64,000 bases of DNA, taken from Streptomyces sp. BK208. Lineage in GTDB: Bacteria; Actinomycetota; Actinomycetes; Streptomycetales; Streptomycetaceae. This document shows, piece after piece, positions 18,861 through 26,822 of the stretch. Each line of letters opens with the position of its first letter. Position 1 is the first letter of the stretch. Below the pieces are notes generated by a model. It searched no databases and had not been told where the DNA came from. It worked only from the letters and a program-made list of their open reading frames with translations. The stretch is from assembly GCF_004364245.1 (NCBI RefSeq), contig NZ_SOAV01000005.1, forward strand, positions 372,001-436,000. The letters are read 5' to 3'. The position numbers and the translations under genes were made by a program.

Positions 18861-19916
18861 GTGGTGGCAGCCAGCGAGCAGGCGGAGAAGCTGTGGATGG
18901 AAGAGGGCGACGAGTTGACGTCTAGCCTGGCGAGGCGGGTGGAGCAGTCTCGCCGTGAGCGCGAGGACGCAAGCCATGTGCTGGATGAGGCTCGGCGGAC
19001 GCGAGAGAGGCTGAGCCGTGAAGTCGACGAGGTCAGGGACAGCCTCGCATCGGCTCTGGAGCGGGCCGCCACGGGTGGCCGCGGGCGGTCCCAACGGCCA
19101 CTGTCTGCGAAGGTCGTCGGACCGGTGCCAGTCAGTGACGAAGACGTCCCGCTCCTGGACGTCCGTGAGCCGGAGACGAGTTTCGATGAACTTGTGCTCG
19201 CCACGGAGACGCGAAGCCTCTGTGAAGAGATCGTGCATGAGCACAGGAACAAGGGCCGTTTGGCTAGCTATGGCCTTCGCCCACGCCGCCGACTGTTGTT
19301 GGCCGGCCCGAGCGGGACGGGGAAGACGCGGACGGCCGAGGCATTGGCTCACGCGCTCGGCGTACCGGTCATCAGGGTCAAGCTCTCCGCGGTAGTTTCG
19401 TCATACCTGGGACAAACGGCTCGTCATATTGAACGAATCCTAGAGTTTTCTTCGAGGGGCTCATGGGTTGTAAGTTTCGATGAGTTCGACATGCTGGCGT
19501 CAGGCAGAGAGGACTCTGACCACGGTGAAATGCGCCGTGTGGCGACAGTTCTGCTGCAACAGCTCGAGACGTATGCGTCGGATAATCTGGTAGTCGCCAC
19601 GACCAATCACGCAGATCTACTCGATAGCGCAATTTGGCGTCGATTCGATGAGGTGTTGGTTTATCGTAGGCCTAACCAGAAGCAGATTACGCACCTTCTT
19701 AAACTCAAGCTTAGGCGTATCGAATATCAGATAAACCAAGAACAAGCAGCTAAGGCTTTGTCCGGTTTGAGTCACGCGCAGGTGGAAGCGATTTGCCTGG
19801 ACGCGATGAGAGCGGCTGTGCTTGACGGTGACAAATCGGTGTCAACCGAAGACCTGCTACGAAGTGCTTCATCGCGTAAGCGGAGATTTAAGGAGGCTGG
19901 ACAATCTCTGGGGTGA
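18861..19916 (+). CDS. AAA ATPase, IetA-like
   Basis: A 351-residue AAA+ ATPase. Residues 1-70 are a charged coiled coil (SRREREDASHVLDEARRTRE). The ATPase core has Walker A GPSGTGKT at 149-156, Walker B WVVSFDEFD with the Asp-Glu pair at 207-208, sensor-1 VVATTNHADLLD and an arginine-finger region IWRRFDEV. AAA plus subtilisin pairs of this kind are known as IetAS, first described as a plasmid stability pair in Agrobacterium and later listed among anti-phage systems. GTG 18861 or 18864 follows GGAGG. The stop overlaps the protease start by GTGA, so the two act together. The gene is AT-richer than the core genome. Confidence 0.85.
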   Translation: MVAASEQAEKLWMEEGDELTSSLARRVEQSRREREDASHVLDEARRTRERLSREVDEVRDSLASALERAATGGRGRSQRPLSAKVVGPVPVSDEDVPLLDVREPETSFDELVLATETRSLCEEIVHEHRNKGRLASYGLRPRRRLLLAGPSGTGKTRTAEALAHALGVPVIRVKLSAVVSSYLGQTARHIERILEFSSRGSWVVSFDEFDMLASGREDSDHGEMRRVATVLLQQLETYASDNLVVATTNHADLLDSAIWRRFDEVLVYRRPNQKQITHLLKLKLRRIEYQINQEQAAKALSGLSHAQVEAICLDAMRAAVLDGDKSVSTEDLLRSASSRKRRFKEAGQSLG

Positions 19917-22381
19917 TTCCGCTCCCGGGATTCGACGAGGGGGGACAGCCACATGTCGTTGTGGAACGGGTCCAGCTTGACGGATCTCGGCGCAAAGTGC
20001 GAAGAGGTTTTGGCGGAGGTCGCAACTTCGGTGACCGCAAGAAGCATGCCAATGACCTAAGTGACGACGTCGATTTCGTCCTTAGCGATGTGGCAACGCG
20101 TACGCCCACGCTCGGCATTGATCCGAGACTGATCCTCGTTGTCGAGACCATGACTTCTGGACAGTCTGTAGCGGAGGAGGCGAATTGGCAGCGATCCGGG
20201 CTTCGTATCGTGGACACAAGCACCACAAAGCGAGTTGTCGCATTTAGTGACGATCCGGCGATGTCGCTCTTCTTGGCGCGCCTAGAAGACTATTCTTCTG
20301 GCCCGAAAAAGGGGCAAGCCTCCGCGACGCATGAGGCGTTTTTCGATAATATCGATAACGTGCGGCCATATGGTTCTCAGGATCGCGTAGGCGTGGAGTT
20401 GCAAACAGTTCTACGACAAGTAGGTCGAGACGATGACCTTACTGTCGACGTAGAGGTTTGGTACCCGGGGGACGTCACTACTGCTGAGTCTTGGCTGACG
20501 CTGATCAGTGACGCAATTGGTGGTGCCGGCGGCGTGGTGCACGACGCCTTTTCGAGTGAGGCTTCCGGCCTAGCGCTGATGCGAGTCTCTGCCAGCGCGA
20601 GTATCGTCAGGCAGCTGCTGGACGTAGACCTTGTCGCTAAGGTTGAGGTACTCCCCGAAGCGTTGACCATCAACGCTAGCCCCAGCGAAGTTAGCGCCGA
20701 TACCGTTTCTGACCTTCCACTTCCAAATAATTCCTCGCCGCTCGTGGGAATTATTGACAGCGGTGTGGTGTCGAATCATCCCTTGCTCCGTGGGTGCATC
20801 GTTGAAGCAGTGTCAACCAGCGCTTGGATTGAGGATGGCGCTGATAGGCATGGCCATGGAACAGCGGTGGCAAGTATCCTTGCACGTGGTTCCTTGGATG
20901 GTCAGATTTCATCGAATGATTGGGACGCTCCTCCTTTCCGCGTTGTGTCGGTGAGGGTCCTGGATGAAAATGCCCAGATTCCTCCCTACCGTCTAGCGGA
21001 ACGAGAGTTGACAGACGCGGCAATTTACCTTGCCCAGCAAGGCGTCAGGGTAATTAATCTGAGTCTTGGCGATCTCAACGGCATGATTGTTGGTAATCGT
21101 GCCCCGTCGATTGCTGCACTGCTCGATGCGCTATCTCGCAGTCTTAATGTTGTGTTTGTGGTTCCCACTGGGAATGTAGCACCTCGTGAATACGCTGGGC
21201 AATTCGATGAAAGCCTTGCGGTCGACTACCCATTGCGTATGTTGGAGAGCCCGAACGCGCGCCTTCTCGATCCGGCTCCGGCAGCTACTGCCCTGACGGT
21301 GAGCAGTCTGGTATCCCCCCTCGGTCCTCTGCCGTTGGGAACCGTTTCGCTGGGGAGAGCAGGGTGGCCGTCTCCGGTGTCTCGCATCGGTCCTGGTATC
21401 GGTGATGCCATCAAACCTGAACTTTGCGCGCCAGCAGGAACGATGGGGCAGGAACAGGAGTCTTACGCTCTTGTAGAACCTGATGCGTTGCAAGTTGCTG
21501 TGGCGGATGGTCGTGTGAATAGCACTGGAGTGATCACGCACGATTTTGGGTCGAGCCTTGCAGCCCCACATGTGTCGCGCGTCGCTGCTTTAGTCGCCTC
21601 GAAGTACCCGGAGAATTCTGCTAATCTCATTCGAGCATTGACTTTGCAGTCTGCTGAACCGGTTTCGAGTGATTTCTTGTCCGCTTCCACAGAGTATGTC
21701 GAAGGCGCTCCCTCGGCCGAGGGCCGAAGATTTGTCGGCTACGGTCAGGCGTCTTCATTGCGAAGCGCGGAGAGTGCCATCCGGGATACTGTGCTGATCG
21801 CGGAGTCAAACATCCCTGTTGATGGAGTTCACCTCTACGCGGTTCCGGTACCGGAAGCATTCTTCACCCGTAAACGGGCGTCAAGAGGAATGACGGTGAC
21901 CCTAAGTTTCGACCCGCTGGTTCGGGCTCGGAGAATGGACTACCTTTCCACGCGCCTTAAGTTTGAGGTCGTGCGAGGCCTGCCGGCGGACGAAGTTATT
22001 GAGTTGTTCCTTTCGGAAGCGGATGACGCTGCTGCGGGAACGAGAGTGAAGATTCCCAACCGGCGTGGACTTAAGGTCTCTGGTATCCCTACGCAGAAGC
22101 GCATCGCTATGGAACCAGCTCAAACTGTGCGCAGTCTTGGTGCTAACCAACTTGCTCGGAAGACCTGGCAGAACTCCTTGCCTCGCTTCAATGACTTCCC
22201 CAACGATTTCTTTGTTGTGGTGCAAAGTCTGAATCGGTGGGCTCCGCCAACGTCGATGCAGCCTTATGCGCTGACAGTTCGGCTGTGGGTCGATGAGAAG
22301 CTGCCGCCCATTTACGAGGAAGTCCGCACTAAAGTGAGCTCCGCTCGTATTCGGGCTCGTGGCCGTGCGCAAACGCGTTGA
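19913..22381 (+). CDS. Cytoplasmic subtilisin-like protease, IetS-like
   Basis: An 822-residue S8 serine peptidase. An N-terminal domain of about 270 residues of unknown fold precedes the catalytic domain, whose triad is visible: Asp282 in GIIDSGV, His315 in RHGHGTAVA and Ser548 in FGSSLAAPHV, with oxyanion-hole Asn421 in VPTGN. About 240 residues follow the protease core. There is no signal peptide, so it should act inside the cell, as expected for the IetS partner of an IetA ATPase rather than a secreted subtilisin. GTG 19913 overlaps the ATPase stop. Codon usage and base composition are markedly unlike the chromosome, which indicates recent acquisition. The target is unknown. Confidence 0.87.
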   Translation: MIPLPGFDEGGQPHVVVERVQLDGSRRKVRRGFGGGRNFGDRKKHANDLSDDVDFVLSDVATRTPTLGIDPRLILVVETMTSGQSVAEEANWQRSGLRIVDTSTTKRVVAFSDDPAMSLFLARLEDYSSGPKKGQASATHEAFFDNIDNVRPYGSQDRVGVELQTVLRQVGRDDDLTVDVEVWYPGDVTTAESWLTLISDAIGGAGGVVHDAFSSEASGLALMRVSASASIVRQLLDVDLVAKVEVLPEALTINASPSEVSADTVSDLPLPNNSSPLVGIIDSGVVSNHPLLRGCIVEAVSTSAWIEDGADRHGHGTAVASILARGSLDGQISSNDWDAPPFRVVSVRVLDENAQIPPYRLAERELTDAAIYLAQQGVRVINLSLGDLNGMIVGNRAPSIAALLDALSRSLNVVFVVPTGNVAPREYAGQFDESLAVDYPLRMLESPNARLLDPAPAATALTVSSLVSPLGPLPLGTVSLGRAGWPSPVSRIGPGIGDAIKPELCAPAGTMGQEQESYALVEPDALQVAVADGRVNSTGVITHDFGSSLAAPHVSRVAALVASKYPENSANLIRALTLQSAEPVSSDFLSASTEYVEGAPSAEGRRFVGYGQASSLRSAESAIRDTVLIAESNIPVDGVHLYAVPVPEAFFTRKRASRGMTVTLSFDPLVRARRMDYLSTRLKFEVVRGLPADEVIELFLSEADDAAAGTRVKIPNRRGLKVSGIPTQKRIAMEPAQTVRSLGANQLARKTWQNSLPRFNDFPNDFFVVVQSLNRWAPPTSMQPYALTVRLWVDEKLPPIYEEVRTKVSSARIRARGRAQTR

Positions 22382-22916
22382 GTCTTGGCCCTGGACCATT
22401 GGGACTGTTGCCGTTTCGAGCGGCCGGTGGAGCGGCTTTGGGCTGGAGCTGCTTTGGGGCGAGTGATCTTGGCCCCGTAAGCTGATGGCGAGTCGGGCAG
22501 TCTGTGGACCTGCCCGTTAAAGCACGACGTTGGGGCCAAGATCTTAGAGGCTCGCCCCAAAGTGGCTGCCTAAAGCCGTGGAGCCGGCCGCCCCAGCCAC
22601 GACGTGGTTCTGACCTCGGCACTGCCCTCTCGCCCCCGCCCCGGCCTGGTTTTCGCCCCCTTGTGGGCGCGGGCGGGCGTCGACGCGCGGCCCCGGTGAC
22701 GAAGGCAAGGAGGGGCGGCGCGGCGGCGACCGACCGGCGCCGCCGCGCTGTGCGCGGCACCTTCGATCTTTGATCGGACTGCTTGCAGCTTCAGGAGGCC
22801 GGGCACACGGCGAGCGCAGCGAGCCTTGATGATGTAGGGAAACTCTTACCGCGCCATGCCTGAGCGGCTGATCCCGGGGTGTCGGCAACGCGTTGATCTG
22901 GGCTACCGTGCGGTCT
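22382..22916. other. 535-bp non-coding region with large palindrome
   Basis: Between the protease and HD genes there is no supported gene. It contains an imperfect inverted repeat spanning 22421-22590, a shorter inverted repeat inside it (CGGGCAG with CTGCCCG), then very GC-rich DNA to about 22760. A leaderless promoter for the HD gene lies at its right end. Confidence 0.6.
22421..22590. repeat. Imperfect 55-bp inverted repeat, possible large hairpin
   Basis: The left arm 22421-22476 and right arm 22531-22590 share GCGGCTTT/AAAGCCG, CTTTGGGGCGAG/CTCGCCCCAAAG and GATCTTGGCCCC/GGGGCCAAGATC blocks in mirror order. The 54-base centre holds another 7-bp stem. It could fold as one long hairpin in RNA or as a cruciform in single-stranded DNA. 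A single-strand replication origin, a regulatory RNA or a dispersed genomic repeat are all possible. Confidence 0.65.
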
Positions 22917-23477
22917 ATGCCCTCTGGACTGGACACGCCTCACGGCGCGGCTGAACTGGCTGAGTCGCTCTTGCCGCCGCTTGGGAACCGCTGGCTGCAC
23001 ACTCAGGCGGTGGCGGCCAGGGCAAGCGAGGCATCCGCGGCTGTGTCCCAAGAGGACCGTGATCTGCTGGTCGCCGCTGCCTGGCTGCACGACATCGGCT
23101 ACGCCCCGGAGCTGCGGGACACGGGATTCCACCCGCTCGATGGTGCTCGTCACCTGGAAGCCCTCGGGGCGCCCTCTCGGCTCGTCCGCCTCGTTGCCCA
23201 TCACTCTGGGGCCGTGTACGAGGCTGAACAGCGCGGCCTGTCTGCTGAGCTTGACGCGTATGAGCGAGAGGACTCTCCCGTCCTCGACGCGCTGATCTAC
23301 GCGGACATGACGACTGGGCCGGCCGGACAGTCCTTCGACTTCGATCACCGGATTGACGAGATCCTGGTGCGGTACGAGCCGGGCAGTGAAGTGCACAACG
23401 CGATTAGCAAGGCGCGTCCGTACCTCGGGGCTGCCGTTGAGCGGACGCGCTCTCGCCTCGCTGGTCAGCCGACGTAG
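22917..23477 (+). CDS. HD-domain phosphohydrolase
   Basis: A 186-residue HD-superfamily hydrolase. Metal ligands are visible as NRWLHTQAVA (first His), AWLHDIGYA (the HD pair, about residue 56), LVAHHSGAVYEA, and a later Asp in YADMTTGPAG. Such proteins hydrolyse phosphate esters or nucleotides; the substrate cannot be inferred. ATG 22917 is preferred over TTG 22893 because a TTGATC and TACCGT pair lies directly before it, so the mRNA is probably leaderless. Its end overlaps the end of the convergent Nudix gene by 13 bases. Similar HD genes accompany AICE replication-transfer blocks in other Streptomyces. Confidence 0.8.
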   Translation: MPSGLDTPHGAAELAESLLPPLGNRWLHTQAVAARASEASAAVSQEDRDLLVAAAWLHDIGYAPELRDTGFHPLDGARHLEALGAPSRLVRLVAHHSGAVYEAEQRGLSAELDAYEREDSPVLDALIYADMTTGPAGQSFDFDHRIDEILVRYEPGSEVHNAISKARPYLGAAVERTRSRLAGQPT

Positions 23478-23935
23478 GGATCGGGGTTATCGGTCAGCCC
23501 GCGGTCGATCCGCATCCGCATCGACGGGTGGATGTTGAGGCCGTCCAGTTGGCTGGGGTGGACGAACGCCACTTCCTTGCTCTCGCTGCTCGTACGCAGT
23601 TCGCCGCCCACGATGCGGGCGCGGAAGCAGATCGAGAACTGTTGGCGCACCTCGCCATCGTCGTACGCCATGACGTGCGCCGGGTTGGTGTAGATGCCGA
23701 CCAGTCCCGTCACCTCGACGTCGAAGCCGGTCTCTTCCTTGGTTTCGCGCACGGCAGCATCGGGCGCTGACTCGCCGACGTCCACGCCACCGCCGGGGAG
23801 CGCCCACAGGTTGTTGTCCGTCTTGTGGATCAGCAAGACTTCGCCGGCATCGTTGAGCGCCACTGCGGTGACGGACGGAACGATGCTGTTCGCCTTCGGG
23901 GCGTTCGGATCGTTGAAGTAGTCGACTCGGGTCAT
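23465..23935 (-). CDS. Nudix hydrolase, possible Pif-like immunity factor
   Basis: A 156-residue Nudix protein. The Nudix box is complete: GGGVDVGESAPDAAVRETK followed by EETGFDV, i.e. G-x5-E-x7-R-E-x2-E-E-x-G with hydrophobic positions kept. Nudix enzymes hydrolyse nucleoside diphosphate derivatives. On the AICE pSAM2, a Nudix-motif protein (Pif) on the donor prevents redundant transfer between cells carrying the element, and this gene's place near the regulator and transfer genes makes the same role plausible. ATG 23935 (MTRVDYFNDP) is chosen over upstream in-frame codons that give unlikely sequence. It is tail-to-tail with the HD gene. Confidence 0.82.
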   Translation of the reverse strand: MTRVDYFNDPNAPKANSIVPSVTAVALNDAGEVLLIHKTDNNLWALPGGGVDVGESAPDAAVRETKEETGFDVEVTGLVGIYTNPAHVMAYDDGEVRQQFSICFRARIVGGELRTSSESKEVAFVHPSQLDGLNIHPSMRMRIDRGLTDNPDPYVG

Positions 23936-23982
23936 GTCCCAAGCCTTGCACGCTCCGTGAGGTGGTCGCGTGCCGTGGCTGC

Positions 23983-24714
23983 CTACTCGGGCCGGCCGCG
24001 TTCCCATGCGTAGTCGAAACTCCGCAAGTAGTGCCGAAAGGTCCGGGCTCCCGGGATGTAGCGGAAGTGCAGCACCGGGTTCTGCCCCGCGGGCGCTCCG
24101 AGTACGTGCGGGTTCACCAACACGTCGTCGTCGAACCGGTAGATCGAGTTGTAGAGGATCGTGTCGTGAAGCCGGACGTCGACGCCCGGCGTCGTCAGTG
24201 CCGGTTCGAGGTATCGCCGGGTGATCCTGGCGCGGGCGGCGAGATCGTCACCGATGCCCTCCTCCTCGCCGCGTTGGCGGACCATCTCCGAGTTCGGGTC
24301 ACCGAGCAGGATGCGAACCTGCCCGCCGGCCTTCGCTTTCTCTGCCAACAGGTCTGGGAGGTCCGGGTGGCTGTCGAAGAGGAACAGTCCCGCGTACACG
24401 AGGATGTCTACGTGGTCCCGCGCCTTCTCGATCAGCGATGACCACAGTGTGGCTGGCACTGCCCCACGATGCGGGTAGTACGTGATCAGCTCGGAAGTGC
24501 TCGCCGACTCGGCTTGCTTCTGAACGCCGGGCCAGATGTAGACCTCGTCGACGCCCAGGAAACTCGCGGCCTTCCAACGATGTCCCCGGTGCGGCGTGCG
24601 GTCCGTTGTGATCCACCGTTCCACGCTCTTGGGGTCCACCCCGACGTGCTGTGCCACGGACTGGATCGTCTCGCCCTTCGCTGAAATCGCCGCGCGCAGA
24701 CGCTCGTTCGCCAT
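23983..24714 (-). CDS. HTH (XRE)-phospholipase-D-like fusion regulator
   Basis: A 243-residue protein with an N-terminal helix-turn-helix (ETIQSVAQHVGVDPKSVERW, about residues 16-35) followed by a domain resembling the phospholipase D/HKD fold: VDILVYAGLFLFDSHPDLPD, VRILLGDPNSEMVR and a later VLHFRYIPGAR. The full HxKxxxxD motif is not evident, so catalysis is doubtful. Proteins of this form sit beside the transfer genes of many Streptomyces elements and probably act as the element's main transcriptional switch, comparable in place to KorSA of pSAM2. ATG 24714 has GAAGGA 7 bases upstream. It is divergent from the replication-transfer block. Confidence 0.78.
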   Translation of the reverse strand: MANERLRAAISAKGETIQSVAQHVGVDPKSVERWITTDRTPHRGHRWKAASFLGVDEVYIWPGVQKQAESASTSELITYYPHRGAVPATLWSSLIEKARDHVDILVYAGLFLFDSHPDLPDLLAEKAKAGGQVRILLGDPNSEMVRQRGEEEGIGDDLAARARITRRYLEPALTTPGVDVRLHDTILYNSIYRFDDDVLVNPHVLGAPAGQNPVLHFRYIPGARTFRHYLRSFDYAWERGRPE

Positions 24715-24870
24715 GACGTGTCCTTCCATGGACGCCGTAGGGACGTTTTGACGATAGCTCAGACGTCCCCAAACGTCCATACGGACCGTGATGCGTCCAC
24801 CACCTCTCGCGGTCTCCTGATCTCACCGCCGGATGGCGGCTCAACTCTCGCTAGATCAGGAGAACAGACG
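24715..24870. promoter_or_regulatory. Divergent control region with repeated GACGTCC-type sites
   Basis: Repeated GTCC/GGAC motifs occur between the HTH regulator and the transfer block: GGACGTTTTG (24741-24750), AGACGTCCCC and CAAACGTCC (24761-24778), then TACGGACC and TGCGTCC. The first and third are near-mirror images 19 bases apart. The natural candidate binder is the adjacent HTH protein. Confidence 0.5.
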
Positions 24871-25227
24871 ATGCGTCAGATTCCCGTCGACACCTCCACC
24901 GCCACCGTGATGGTGGCCCAGTCCCCCCAGCCGAAGGTGAAGGACCGCCGTACCGGCGAGCGTGCGATGGACGCCGAGACCGGCGCCGCGCTGTCGACCG
25001 TGGACGTGATGTTCGCGGCCAACGGTGAGGTCGAGATCCTGTCCGTGACCGTCCCCGAGTCCGGCATCTCCGGTGACTTGATGATGGGCACCCCGGTCGC
25101 GCTGACGGGGCTCATCGCCCGGCCGTGGGAGAACGAGTTCAACGGCCAGAAGCGCCACGGCATCGCCTTCCGCGCGGTCGCCGTGACCTCCCTCGCCGCC
25201 GGCGCCTCGTCCTCGAAGGCGGCCTGA
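24871..25227 (+). CDS. SCO3933-family regulatory protein of AICEs
   Basis: A 118-residue protein of the SCO3933 family, found at the head of AICE replication-transfer operons. Visible features are RQIPVDTSTATVMVAQSPQP at the start, a KDRRTGERAMD segment, and a beta-rich middle (VDVMFAANGEVEILSVTVPE) that suggests a small OB-like or barrel fold. The name implies regulation but the mechanism is not established; a single-strand DNA-binding role would also fit the fold. AGGAGAA lies just before ATG 24871. The stop is 3 bases before the tra start, so it is the first gene of the co-transcribed block. Confidence 0.78.
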   Translation: MRQIPVDTSTATVMVAQSPQPKVKDRRTGERAMDAETGAALSTVDVMFAANGEVEILSVTVPESGISGDLMMGTPVALTGLIARPWENEFNGQKRHGIAFRAVAVTSLAAGASSSKAA

Positions 25228-25230
25228 GCC

Positions 25231-26586
25231 ATGACGTGGCTGATCGTCGCTCTAGCGCTGGTCGTCGCCGCTGCGGGTCTCCTGCGGTGGCGGCGCCCCG
25301 CCTGGTACTGGATGACCTTCGGCGTCACCCTCGCCGCTCTGCGGGTCCTGGCCCGCTACGGCTCGGTCATGGACGCCTGCGGGCTCACGGTCCCGGCCCC
25401 GCGCTGGCGCCTGACCCTGGCCCGGATGACCAACCGTCCGATTCCCGGCCCTCGTGCCCCGCGCATCCTGCGGCTGCGGGTGACCCGTACCGGCCTGGTG
25501 CTGCGGCTCAAGCTCCGTCCCGGGCAGGACGCCTTCGACGTGGCGGCCTCGTGCGACCGGCTGCGGCACTCGTTCGCCCTCTACGGCGTCACCTCCCGTG
25601 AGCTGCGCTCGGGTGTCGTGGAGCTGCGGATGACCGGCTACGACGTGCTCAAGCGGGTGCAGATGCCGGCGCACGTCGACACCCGGCCGATGCGGGTCCC
25701 GGTTGCTCTGCGCGAGGACGGGGCCGTGCACTACCGGGACTACCGCACGGTCCCGCACGGGCTGACCCTTGGGGCCACGGAGTCCGGCAAGTCGGTCTAT
25801 CAGCGCACCCTCGTGGCCGCGCTCGCGCCGCAACAGGTTGCCCTGGTCGGCATCGACTGCAAGCAGGGCGTGGAGCTGTTCCCGCTGGCACGCCGGTTCT
25901 CCGCGCTCGCCGACAACCCCGACACCGCCGCCGAACTCCTCGACGCCCTCGTGTCCCACATGCAGGACGTGTATCAGCTCATCCGGTCTCACCAGCGGAT
26001 CACCGCCGACGTGCCGGATGCCGAGATCGCTGCCGACATCTGGGACCTGCCCGAGGACCTGCGCCCGGTGCCGATCGTGGTCCTGGTCGACGAGGTCGCC
26101 GAACTCGCCCTCTTTGCCACCAGGGACGACGAGAAGCGCCGCGATCGGATCATCACCGCGCTCGCCCGGCTCGCTCAGCTCGGCCGTGCCGCCGGCGTCT
26201 ACCTGGAGATCTGCGGGCAGCGTTTCGGCTCCGAACTCGGCAAGGGCATCACGATGCTCCGTGCCCAGCTCACCGGCCGGACCGCGCACCGGGTCAACGA
26301 TGAATCGTCGGCGAACATGGCTTTCGGCGATATCGCCCCGGATGCCGTTGTGGCCGCGATCCAGATTCCCACCGACACGCCCGGCGTCGCTGTCACCGGT
26401 GACTCGTCCGGCGGCTGGGCCCGCATCCGCGCCCCGCACACCTCGCTGCGGCAGGCCGTGAACGTCTGCAACCGGCACGCCGACCTGACCCCGCATCTGC
26501 CCGCCCTCGCGCCGTTCCGGCCCGCCCTCGGCGCCCTCGCCTCGGTTCCGGCCCCGGCTGTCGAGTCGGCCCCGGCCGCCGCCTGA
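25231..26586 (+). CDS. tra: FtsK/SpoIIIE-type conjugal transfer protein (Tra)
   Basis: A 451-residue DNA translocase. Two N-terminal membrane helices (LIVALALVVAAAGLL and WMTFGVTLAALRVLARY) anchor it, and an FtsK-like ATPase core follows with Walker A GATESGKS at 181-188 and Walker B VVLVDE with Asp287-Glu288. In Streptomyces a single such protein, related to TraSA and TraB, pumps double-stranded element DNA between mycelial compartments without a relaxase or type IV secretion system. The C-terminus is Pro/Ala-rich. It is followed without terminator by small genes of the spread region. Confidence 0.94.
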   Translation: MTWLIVALALVVAAAGLLRWRRPAWYWMTFGVTLAALRVLARYGSVMDACGLTVPAPRWRLTLARMTNRPIPGPRAPRILRLRVTRTGLVLRLKLRPGQDAFDVAASCDRLRHSFALYGVTSRELRSGVVELRMTGYDVLKRVQMPAHVDTRPMRVPVALREDGAVHYRDYRTVPHGLTLGATESGKSVYQRTLVAALAPQQVALVGIDCKQGVELFPLARRFSALADNPDTAAELLDALVSHMQDVYQLIRSHQRITADVPDAEIAADIWDLPEDLRPVPIVVLVDEVAELALFATRDDEKRRDRIITALARLAQLGRAAGVYLEICGQRFGSELGKGITMLRAQLTGRTAHRVNDESSANMAFGDIAPDAVVAAIQIPTDTPGVAVTGDSSGGWARIRAPHTSLRQAVNVCNRHADLTPHLPALAPFRPALGALASVPAPAVESAPAAA

Positions 26587-26606
26587 CCCCGCCCGGGAGG
26601 CATCCC

Positions 26607-26804
26607 ATGCCCACCGCGAAGAAGCCCACCACCCGCCGCAGGAACACGCCGTCGGCGCCGGAACCCGCGAAGTGCCCCGACTGCGACGGCAAGGGCGAGA
26701 CCCGCGAAACCATCCGCGTCGGCGCCCGCAAGGGCCGTGTGACCGACGACCACCAAACCGCCCTGTGCCTCACCTGCTGGGGCACCGGCCACGCCACCGA
26801 CTGA
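26607..26804 (+). CDS. Small DnaJ-like zinc-motif protein
   Basis: A 65-residue protein with CPDCDGKGET and CLTCWGTGHATD, two CxxCxGxG-type motifs like those of the DnaJ zinc finger. The N-terminus is basic (TAKKPTTRRRNTP). Its role in the element is unknown; nucleic-acid binding or chaperoning of a transfer protein are both plausible. A GGGAGG site precedes ATG 26607. A second protein with the same layout is encoded at 28865. Confidence 0.72.
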   Translation: MPTAKKPTTRRRNTPSAPEPAKCPDCDGKGETRETIRVGARKGRVTDDHQTALCLTCWGTGHATD

Positions 26805-26822
26805 CCAGGAAGGGAGGACACC

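Noticed and set aside
22421..22590. Insertion sequence or MITE
   Set aside because: No flanking target duplication and no transposase; the arms are too imperfect for terminal repeats. A structured origin or RNA is kept as the hypothesis.
22504..22773. Small plus-strand gene after the protease
   Set aside because: It crosses the palindrome, has Arg/Pro-rich composition and no ribosome-binding site.
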